DNA of 51,269 bases from Pirellulales bacterium (lineage in GTDB: Bacteria; Planctomycetota; Planctomycetia; Pirellulales; JACPPG01). Under the pieces are notes generated by a model, which was given only the letters and a program-made list of their open reading frames with translations, had not been told where the DNA came from and searched no databases. Numbering within the stretch: position 1 is the first letter of the stretch; each line of letters begins with the position of its first letter. The translations under genes and the position numbers were made by a program. Below are positions 6,019 through 13,272 of the stretch, piece by piece. The stretch covers positions 1-51,269 of the forward strand of contig DASXEJ010000296.1 of the NCBI GenBank assembly GCA_036490175.1, given 5' to 3'.

Positions 6019-7524
6019 TCAATCATCGGCCTGATCGCCGTCCTTAATGACGAAGCGGGCCTTCAACCGCGCGACTTCGCTCGCCAGGCCTGCCAACTTC
6101 ACGGAACGCAATACCTCGTCGAAATCCTTATACGCCGCCGGCGCTTCGTCGAGCGGATACATGCGGCAATTGGTCAGGATGTCTGAGTCCACGAAGGAAC
6201 GATCAACCTCGGCTTGGTCGAGGGCCCGCTTGGCGGCCTTGCGTCCTAGCTGTCGGCCGGCGCCGTGATTCACGCTGTAGCAACTGATCGCGGCACCCGG
6301 CTCGGCGACCATCACTGCCGAGCCTGCTTGCGGATTCCCAGGAAGCAAAATCGGATGACCGCTGTCAGCAAAGGGAGTTCCGCGCAGCGCATGATGCCCA
6401 GCGGGGAATGCGCGGGTGGCGCCCTTGCGGTGGACCCAGGCCTGGCGATTGTCCACGATTTCCTTGCGCGCGATGTTGTGGCTGATGAAATACACCAATT
6501 GGCCGGTGGTGCCCGGCAGGATTTCCTGAAATGCTTCCAGGACCAGCGCATTGATCAGCAGATGATTGACCGTAGCGAAATTGGCGCCGAGCGCCATGTC
6601 GTCCAAGTAGGAATCCGCCTCGGGCGTGCCCAACGGAGCATAGACCAACTCGCGGTCTGCTCCGGGCAGCGGAATATCCCATTGAGCAAACTTCGCCTGC
6701 AGCGCCTTGAATTGGCCGGTGGCCAGTTGATGACCAATCCCGCGCGAGCCACAATGCGAGAGAAAGGCCACCGCGCCGTCGACGAGTCCAAATGTTCGCG
6801 CCACTCGTTGGGCGCGTTCGTTGGCATGAACGTGCACGACTTCACACTCGCCGAAATGATTACCGCCTCCGTACGAGCCAAGTTGCGAGACCTTGGCGGC
6901 GAAGCGGTGCATGCTCGGCAACAATCGTTCGAGCCGCAGCGCGAGCGAATCCGTCGAATCGTCGTGCCCTACGTGCGAAGAGTCTTCGCAACGGCTAACC
7001 CACTCGACCGGAATGCCCAGTTGTTCGCAGACGCCGGCCGAAGCCCCTTCGATAAGGACTCGCTGGCCGAGTTCTTCGCCGACGTGGCGCGACTTGGGGG
7101 CGTTTCGCTTTCCCCGGCCCGCGCCTGTGGGCGTGCGCTCGCAGATAGCGTTGATCAGGGCCCGCCGCGTTGCGCGATCGACGACCGCAGCGGCCGGCAA
7201 TGAAGTCTGCAACAGGCTCATCGAGCACTTGATATCGACACCGACCGGACCGGGATAAACGTGCGTGGGCGAAACCAGCACGCAGCCCACCGGCGCGCCG
7301 TAACCGCAATGTGCGTCGGGATTGAGAACCAGGTCCGTGACTCCCGGAGCGGTTCGCGAGTTGAGGGCCTGCTGCAAGCAAAGCGCGTCAAATGTCGCTC
7401 GGATGGCCTCGGTACCAATCACCGTGATGGGCTTGTGCTTTCCGCCTGCCGGCAGGATCGCCGTCGCCTCGCCGTTGGCAATCATGGAAAACTTGCCCTC
7501 ATCGGCTACTGTATCGCGTTGCAT
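6019..7524 (-). CDS. rtcB: RtcB-family RNA-splicing ligase, divergent
   Basis: RtcB joins RNA ends with 2',3'-cyclic phosphate or 3'-phosphate to 5'-OH ends, using GTP and Mn2+; known targets include cut tRNAs. The 501-residue protein keeps the family's key residues: PDAHCGYGAPVG (69-80), metal-binding Cys100 in GVDIKC, His223 in GGGNHF, His257 in SHCGSRGIGH, His349 in SHN, VHRKGATRAFP (364-374) and His420 in HGAGR, the residue that carries GMP. Several motifs deviate from the housekeeping form (GCVLVSPTHVYPG, DIKCS), so it is a divergent subfamily. The ATG at 7522-7524 follows AGAGAG at good spacing. No archease or RtcA gene is adjacent. It lies between two truncated tRNA 5' halves (5611-5650 and 7569-7601) on the same strand. 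An RNA-repair role is well supported; its specific substrate is not known. Confidence 0.92.
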   Translation of the reverse strand: MQRDTVADEGKFSMIANGEATAILPAGGKHKPITVIGTEAIRATFDALCLQQALNSRTAPGVTDLVLNPDAHCGYGAPVGCVLVSPTHVYPGPVGVDIKCSMSLLQTSLPAAAVVDRATRRALINAICERTPTGAGRGKRNAPKSRHVGEELGQRVLIEGASAGVCEQLGIPVEWVSRCEDSSHVGHDDSTDSLALRLERLLPSMHRFAAKVSQLGSYGGGNHFGECEVVHVHANERAQRVARTFGLVDGAVAFLSHCGSRGIGHQLATGQFKALQAKFAQWDIPLPGADRELVYAPLGTPEADSYLDDMALGANFATVNHLLINALVLEAFQEILPGTTGQLVYFISHNIARKEIVDNRQAWVHRKGATRAFPAGHHALRGTPFADSGHPILLPGNPQAGSAVMVAEPGAAISCYSVNHGAGRQLGRKAAKRALDQAEVDRSFVDSDILTNCRMYPLDEAPAAYKDFDEVLRSVKLAGLASEVARLKARFVIKDGDQADD

Positions 7525-7568
7525 GGCGGGCTCTCTTTCAATAGGCGGCGACAAGTTACGAAGAAACG

Positions 7569-7601
7569 TTCTGCTGCTCTAACCAGCTGAGCTACAGCGC
7601 C
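7569..7601 (-). tRNA. tRNA 5' half (Met-like), truncated before the anticodon
   Basis: Read on the minus strand from 7601 the segment shows acceptor strand GGCGCTG, TA, D-arm GCTC AGCTGGTTA GAGC, A and anticodon stem strand GCAGA, then A. The sequence then leaves the tRNA (CGTTTCTT). The 5' part resembles bacterial elongator tRNA-Met, but the anticodon is lost, so the identity is tentative. No matching 3' half (TCTGC plus T-arm) is present in this window. It ends 45 bases before the RtcB start codon, in the same direction. Confidence 0.7.
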
Positions 7602-7690
7602 GGCAGCTGCTCGGCCTCGGCGCGGAATCGCATCCGTTCGTCGTTCTTCGCCTCGTTCTTCTCCATCCACTCGACGTCCGATTCGAATAG
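7592..7690 (-). pseudogene. 3' tail of an unidentified gene, overlapping the tRNA half
   Basis: A frame with strongly coding-like codon use (nearly all third positions G or C) reads LFESDVEWMEKNEAKNDE and so on, ending at a TAG (7592-7594) that lies inside the tRNA's GCTGTAGCTC. It has no credible start: the frame is cut a few codons upstream, where the esterase gene ends. An internal ATG at 7664-7666 would give only 24 residues. It looks like the last part of a gene whose front was replaced. I do not recognise the family. Confidence 0.45.
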
Positions 7691-7697
7691 CCGCTGG

Positions 7698-9275
7698 TCA
7701 GGGGCTAGTCAGGCGATGGGAGTCGAACCAGTCGAAGATTTCCTTGACTGAACTGATCGCCACCGACATGTGATCGCCGTCGGCGTACTCCAGGTACTTG
7801 ACGTCGAAACCGAGCTCCTTGGCCTTCTCGGCCACCTCGCGACAGTCGGCCACCGGCACGATCGCGTCTTTGACGCCGGCCACGATGATCAGCGGTATCT
7901 TGCGGCCCGAATTGAGCCCGTTTGCGATGAAGGGCAACATTTTTGATCCGGCAATCGGAGCTAATGCAGCGAAGCGATCGCGATGCTCAAGTCCGATGAA
8001 CCATGTACCGGCTGATCCCATGGAATGTCCTGCCAGATAAAGCCGGGCAGGATCAATGTGGTAATTCGCCTGCATCAGCGAGATCACGTCGAGCACGTCC
8101 TGCTGCGCGCCGTTCTCCTTGAGATAGTTGCTGGTCGGTCCGCGGCCGTTGGCCGCGACGATGATATACCCCCGCTCTTCGGCTAACTTGGGCCACACCT
8201 TCTCATAGCGATCAAAGAAATTGTTCTCGTCCCCTCCGGCTCCGTGCAACAGCGCGATCAGTGGGTAGGCCTTTGCCTGGTCGTAGTTCTTAGGCAGGTA
8301 GAGACGGTACGGCACCAGCTTGCCATCGAAATTCGAGCGATAGGCTAGCCGCAAGTCACCGCGAGCATCGGCCAGTGGGTCGCGGCCGTCCTTGAGAGCG
8401 GCGGCCAATTGTCCGGCCCGCTCAAGTTCCGCGTCAAAATCCATCAGCTCAAAGAGTGCATTGCCGCGCCGCCGATAGGCGGAGTGCAGGTAGCCTGTCA
8501 GGTTTTGGAAGTTGCCGCCCAGATACGTCTGATGCGCAAGTTTGATGGTCTCCAACAGGTATCGCGCGGTTAGAGCCGCAGGGCTTTGCTGCGCGCCAAG
8601 CAGTTCGAGCATCTGTTCGCTCGCGGCAAGGCGCTTGTTGAGATCCTTGACGATCACGAACGTGCGAAAATATTCAAACAGATCCGCGCCCTCGCCGTTC
8701 TTCAACGTAGCTCGCAACAGGTGCGTTCCCGGACCCACCAGCTTCGAGGGATCGAAGATGAGGCCGGCCGTTTCGCCGCTATGACGCCCTTTGACGTCGA
8801 ACAGCGCAATGCCCGGCTCGACGGCGGCGACCTTTGTGCCATCGGACGCGAGGATATCGAGCGCCAGGCGATACGGCCCCGCCGCGGCCGGCGCGTCAAA
8901 TAGAAACGTGACGCGGGTTTGCAGTAGCTCTTTGGGAGCAAGCACCTTCTTCTGAATGCTGAAATCGAGCGCCGTCGTCAATTCCGTTTCGGGCGTCCAC
9001 TCCTTGCCGGCTATCAGAACCAATGCGTGCGTATAGCCGCGATATGCGTTGACCGGGTCGAGCAGCACGCTCTGGTTCGCCGACTCTAAGAGCGGCATGA
9101 TCTGGCTCGTGTCTCCACCGGCCAGCTTATAAGGCATCAGCATCGAGCTGGAATTCAATCTCCCGAAACGAGCGTCGTCCGGAGTAATTTGCGCGGTTAC
9201 CGGCGCCAGCGCCAGGATCGCAAGGATCAGTATTGTCAGGGAGAGCACGGCTATCGGCAGCTTGGCTTTGGACAT
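7698..9275 (-). CDS. Secreted esterase/PHB-depolymerase-like hydrolase
   Basis: The 525-residue protein has a signal peptide (LPIAVLSLTILILAILALAP), an N-terminal beta-rich region of about 200 residues, a helical linker and a C-terminal alpha/beta-hydrolase domain. The catalytic triad is visible: Ser418 in AGHSMGSAG, Asp470 in GVKDAIVP and His502 in DGDHMS; the oxyanion region is LLHGAGGDENNF. The fold resembles feruloyl esterases and polyhydroxybutyrate depolymerases, so ester bonds in biopolymers are the likely targets. I chose the ATG at 9273-9275, preceded by GAGGAAG, over the ATG four codons upstream. It follows the peptidase-like gene by 16 bases and is probably co-transcribed. Confidence 0.85.
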   Translation of the reverse strand: MSKAKLPIAVLSLTILILAILALAPVTAQITPDDARFGRLNSSSMLMPYKLAGGDTSQIMPLLESANQSVLLDPVNAYRGYTHALVLIAGKEWTPETELTTALDFSIQKKVLAPKELLQTRVTFLFDAPAAAGPYRLALDILASDGTKVAAVEPGIALFDVKGRHSGETAGLIFDPSKLVGPGTHLLRATLKNGEGADLFEYFRTFVIVKDLNKRLAASEQMLELLGAQQSPAALTARYLLETIKLAHQTYLGGNFQNLTGYLHSAYRRRGNALFELMDFDAELERAGQLAAALKDGRDPLADARGDLRLAYRSNFDGKLVPYRLYLPKNYDQAKAYPLIALLHGAGGDENNFFDRYEKVWPKLAEERGYIIVAANGRGPTSNYLKENGAQQDVLDVISLMQANYHIDPARLYLAGHSMGSAGTWFIGLEHRDRFAALAPIAGSKMLPFIANGLNSGRKIPLIIVAGVKDAIVPVADCREVAEKAKELGFDVKYLEYADGDHMSVAISSVKEIFDWFDSHRLTSP

Positions 9276-9291
9276 CGTCTTCCTCATTCGT

Positions 9292-10869
9292 TCAGCTAGA
9301 GGTTTTGCCTTGCGGTCGAAGCTGCGCCATGTCGGCGGTCAGCAACGCGCCAGTGATTTGCGCCATGGTCGCGACTTGCGTAACAAAATGTTGGGCGTCG
9401 AGGGCCTCGATACGGGCTCGCGTCGACCAGTAACCGGTCATCGAGCCCATGGTGGCGCTGCCGGGCACGCCAATTCGCCCCGCAATGGCGCCCAGCCCAT
9501 ACCAGGGGCCTTGATCGCCGCCATGCATTCCTTTTCTGCCTGGGCACTGCACCTGTACCCGCTTCAGACCGTTGTCCTTCACGGCAGCGATGGCCAGGTC
9601 CAACAACGCCTGGTTGTTCGTGACCCAAACCGTCGATGGCTCAGGCTGGCCGGTGCGATGCCGCGGTTTATTCGGCAGGTCGAGATACTCAACCTGTCCC
9701 AAATGTTCGATGCCGACCGCCGCCACGACCGACTTGTAGAAATCCGGGTGCTTCGCGGCGTAATCCTGCTCGGCAAACGCGCGTTCTGCGCCGGGCATAT
9801 AGTGGCGCGCGTCGAGAAAAATCATCACCGTGCGCGGGCGTTCTGTCTGCGGGATTTGAGAGAGGTAATGAACGATGCCCAAAATGCCGAAAGCGCCGTT
9901 GTCTTGCGAGATCGAGGGGCCGTCGGTGTGCGTGACTAGCATTACCTGTTCCTCGGCGGGCGTGCCGTAGTGCTTGCCGGGCAGAAAGCCAAACAATTGG
10001 TACGGCGCTGCCTTTTCTGTTTGGGCGATCAGCCGCAGCGTGGCCTGCGTGCCCGAGTTGGCCGCTGCGATTGCCTCGGCGCCCGCCTCGCGATCGAGCA
10101 ACAGCGTGGGCAAGTTGTACCGTGCCGGCACTGGAAAGTTGTATGTGCCCGCCAACGCCTCGTAAGACAGGTCGACCACCCACAACATCCCCGCGGCGCC
10201 GGCCTTCTGGAGCTCGTCGGCATGACCTTGCACGTTCATGCGGCCAAACGGGCTTGAGCCGATGCCGGCGGAATTTGGAACCAGCGGATTCGGAAACGTC
10301 TCGGCCTCGGAGAGATATTCGTAATCGCCGAACGGGCTTGCGGCCCGCGCTCCGCGCACTTCCCAAAAAGGTGGCCCCGGCGGAATGACAACGATCTTGC
10401 CCTTGAGCGCTTCGCCCGACATTCCCTGTCGGTAGGCAACCAGGGCGCCAGTCACGCCGGCGGCTGCCGTCATGCCCGAATTGGCGCCGTAGCTGGCAAC
10501 TCGTATTTTCTTGCCGTCGATGGTGAGCGTCCAGTTCGTGTCGTCGGGCCAGTCACTGGTGAACCACCGGTCATAGGTCCAGGCGTTGCGAAAGACGTCC
10601 GTGACACCTCGCGCGCGCAGCTCCCGTTCGGTGATCTCGAGAAAGTTTTTCCATGACGGGCTGCCCGCGAGCGTCGGCCCGCCCAACGAATCCTTTGCCA
10701 CGTGCCAGGCCTGCGCCTCTTTGGCCGTAATCAAGAACGGCTGATGGATGCGAGTCAGATGCGGGCTAACGGCTTCCGGTCCAAGAGCATTGGCAGCCGA
10801 TGCGGAAAATGCAGCCGGTCCCAACGCAATGCCCGCCCCCAACCCCCGCACGAATGTTCGGCGTTTCAT
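9292..10869 (-). CDS. Exported PA-domain / M28 peptidase-like protein, active site altered
   Basis: The 525-residue protein begins MKRRTFVRGLGAGIALGPAA, a twin-arginine-type signal. A protease-associated-like domain (about residues 90-270) is followed by a domain with the M28 aminopeptidase layout: THTDG and QDNGA match the first His/Asp and second Asp metal ligands. The expected Glu-Glu pair is replaced (LDARHYMPGAE), the next ligand region reads GIEHLG, and the terminal His region reads GGDQGPWYGLG. The enzyme may therefore have changed chemistry or be inactive. GGAGACAGG lies before the ATG. It is the first gene of a two-gene unit with the esterase at 7698-9275. The family call rests on motif order. 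Confidence 0.7.
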   Translation of the reverse strand: MKRRTFVRGLGAGIALGPAAFSASAANALGPEAVSPHLTRIHQPFLITAKEAQAWHVAKDSLGGPTLAGSPSWKNFLEITERELRARGVTDVFRNAWTYDRWFTSDWPDDTNWTLTIDGKKIRVASYGANSGMTAAAGVTGALVAYRQGMSGEALKGKIVVIPPGPPFWEVRGARAASPFGDYEYLSEAETFPNPLVPNSAGIGSSPFGRMNVQGHADELQKAGAAGMLWVVDLSYEALAGTYNFPVPARYNLPTLLLDREAGAEAIAAANSGTQATLRLIAQTEKAAPYQLFGFLPGKHYGTPAEEQVMLVTHTDGPSISQDNGAFGILGIVHYLSQIPQTERPRTVMIFLDARHYMPGAERAFAEQDYAAKHPDFYKSVVAAVGIEHLGQVEYLDLPNKPRHRTGQPEPSTVWVTNNQALLDLAIAAVKDNGLKRVQVQCPGRKGMHGGDQGPWYGLGAIAGRIGVPGSATMGSMTGYWSTRARIEALDAQHFVTQVATMAQITGALLTADMAQLRPQGKTSS

Positions 10870-11416
10870 TTCGGCCTGTCTCCCGCAACCACTGTGAATG
10901 GCGAGCCAAAAAGCCAGCGTTTGGGCGATTGAAAAAACCAGCGCCCGAAGTGATACGAGCAGCTTAACCCGCCGACGGCGGGTTGTCTCGGTGGTTTCGC
11001 GGCGCGCAAGACCTTATCAGTTATCGCGAAGCGCCGAAAGTCGCTCGAAATCCGACCTTCAGAGCGGGTACTCCCCATTCGTGCGCGAGACTTTGCGTTA
11101 TCTTTTCCCGACTACTGGGAGTGTTGTTCTCTCAATCGGCAGCGTCGATACGACGGAGCCGCAAAACATTGGCAGGATGCGCCGATCAAGTTTTCGGTGA
11201 GCTGACATCGAAAGCAATCTCAGCGAGCGAACTCTCTGCGGCCACCGGCAAGAATTAGGTATTCGTCGGCAGTGATGACAACGACTGCACTGCAGTGGTA
11301 CTGGCTTTGCGGTCGGGCGACTATCTTGCCCGTCGGCCAAATCGATACAATGGAGCCGCTTGTTGCCCGACAAATCGGTTGATTCAAAACGCGCGGTCGA
11401 GAGGAGGCAAAATCCT
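10870..11416. other. Divergent intergenic region
   Basis: The region separates the minus-strand peptidase unit from the plus-strand C13-like gene. It holds a short perfect hairpin (AACCCGCC / GGCGGGTT, 10966-10984) and a TACAAT box at 11346-11351 that could drive the plus-strand gene. I see no reading frame worth calling. Confidence 0.4.
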
Positions 11417-12754
11417 ATGACGTCGATGGTTGGGCTGATCGGTTGGTCGTTGTCGCCTTCAAGTGTTGGCCCATGGACGACAAGCACGCTTGTGTTCTTT
11501 GTCGTTGCCCTTGGCGGGGCCGTTCTTCGTTCCGAGGAACATGATATTGACGGTCCTCTCCGGGATCGAGTCACTCATTACGCGATTTTAAGTACAGGCC
11601 CGTCCGGCGGCGGCAAGCTTGCTGGTTTCTATTGGGAAACCAACCAGCTCATGAATGCCGCACTTAGGGAATATGGCTATCTCGACGAAGCGATTTACCG
11701 GCTTTCGGAATTCGGCATCACTCAGGGACAGGACATCGACGGTCGCTCGACACTGTCAAATCTTCGTCAGACCCTTGATCACCTACGGCACATAATCAAA
11801 GAACAAGACGATCTATTCATTTTCCTGATTGGGCACGGCAAGCCCGCCGGCGGCGACTTCACGTACACGATGGTCGACGGCGATCTTACAGCGACGGAAT
11901 TGAAGGAACTCTTGGATCGCCTTCCCACTCAAAAACTGACCATCGCCCTTCATCCATGCTTCAGCGGAGGATTTATTCCGAAGATCAGCGGCAAAGGCCG
12001 CGTCATCGTCACGTCGACCAGCGATTCCGAGGTCAACGCCATTCCGTGGGCAGAGGCGTTTATCCGAGCGTTGTCTCCGGGTGGAACGAAACAAGCCGTC
12101 TCCATTAAAGATGCGTACGTCGCTGGTCTTGAACCCGGACGCCAGCGGTACGGAACAGACGTCAAGGAGCATCCATTGCTCGATGACAATGGTGATGGGA
12201 TTGGCCACTTCGGCGAACAGAAAGTCGTGGACGGCGATGGACGAGTTGCCGCTGATCGATTTCTCGGCGATCGCGGTCGCCTGCTTCGATTCAGCGAGAG
12301 CGCCGTCCGAACACTACGCAAGCAAAACAGCTCGCTGATTTTGTGCGACCGAACTCGCCTCGCCGACATATTCGTAACTGAGGCAGTCTATCTCGGTAAG
12401 TTGGGAGGGTACAAGGACGATCCCGGCGCGAACTCAACCAGCGTAGATGATCATCGTGCGTGGGCACTCGATCACGACCCGCGTATGCTTTCGCTTAATC
12501 TTGTCGATAAGTACCTAGTTCAGTTCGATCGTCAGGCTAGCTCGGGAAAGGCGGCGGCTGATCATTTCTACGCGGAGGCCTCAGCGCGTCTGGCATCCTA
12601 TGGAATTGATTTGGGCAACAGCGGCACCAACGTCGATATCTCCCCGCCACATTTCGAATGGGCCAGTCGCACCTCCATAGAGCGTGTTCGCGACGAGCTT
12701 GAGGCCAAAGTCCGCGCACTAATTGTAGGTGCGAGTGATTGTCAAAAGCGGTGA
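11417..12754 (+). CDS. Exported C13/caspase-like cysteine protease
   Basis: The 445-residue protein carries a hydrophobic segment (TLVFFVVALGGAVL, about residues 24-37), likely a signal anchor. The clan CD dyad is visible: His140 in LFIFLIGHGK and Cys181 in IALHPCFSGGFIP; both follow hydrophobic strands, and VIVTSTSDSEVN follows as in C13/legumain- and caspase-type folds. The usual acidic residue before the Cys is replaced by HP. A DDNGDGIGHFGE segment (256-267) looks like a calcium loop, as seen in related bacterial C13 proteins. The start follows GGAGG at nine bases. The C-terminal 150 residues are unassigned. Protease fold is likely; substrate and activity are unknown. Confidence 0.75.
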   Translation: MTSMVGLIGWSLSPSSVGPWTTSTLVFFVVALGGAVLRSEEHDIDGPLRDRVTHYAILSTGPSGGGKLAGFYWETNQLMNAALREYGYLDEAIYRLSEFGITQGQDIDGRSTLSNLRQTLDHLRHIIKEQDDLFIFLIGHGKPAGGDFTYTMVDGDLTATELKELLDRLPTQKLTIALHPCFSGGFIPKISGKGRVIVTSTSDSEVNAIPWAEAFIRALSPGGTKQAVSIKDAYVAGLEPGRQRYGTDVKEHPLLDDNGDGIGHFGEQKVVDGDGRVAADRFLGDRGRLLRFSESAVRTLRKQNSSLILCDRTRLADIFVTEAVYLGKLGGYKDDPGANSTSVDDHRAWALDHDPRMLSLNLVDKYLVQFDRQASSGKAAADHFYAEASARLASYGIDLGNSGTNVDISPPHFEWASRTSIERVRDELEAKVRALIVGASDCQKR

Positions 12755-13272
12755 AATATGGATTTGACTCGTCAGAGTGCAAATCGGCGGTATGCGATTG
12801 ATCGTCTTGAATGCTTTTCAGCGATGAGGCATTACAGTCGAGGGTGGACTGATAAAATCGGTGGTGAAGTCGGTCCTAGCCCAGGTATCGCCGGCGCATG
12901 GACGTCTTTGGGCTTTCCTAGCGGTCGCGGCAGCAATGAATGGCAGTGCGCCGAGCCCATGTTGAACTGACCGAGGCTTCCCTGGCTATTGCCTCCGGAC
13001 ACGCCCTCATTGGTGACTTCGTTGCCCATACGCTCGAAAGCCCGGTTCACCAACAAGCCGGACGATCGCCAAGCGGACGCCGCCTACGCGCACAATGTCG
13101 CCTGACAGGCAACCGGGGGCTAACTATAAAAGGAGCAAGGTCGACGCTGACAGCCTCCGGTGAGATCCTGATTGATTTGCCACTTGGACTCGCGCATGCC
13201 GATGCTGGCGCCAGCGGTTGATCTCGTCGCATTGTCAGAAATCGCCTATCGCGCTTTCTTAGAGGGACGACT
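12755..13272. other. Interval without a supported gene
   Basis: No convincing frame is present. A TATAAA-like box at about 13130 could serve the penicillin acylase gene. I see no terminator behind the C13-like gene. Confidence 0.4.

Noticed and set aside
6265..7203. 312-codon plus-strand frame opposite rtcB
   Set aside because: It is antisense to a gene with complete catalytic motifs and has no recognisable features.
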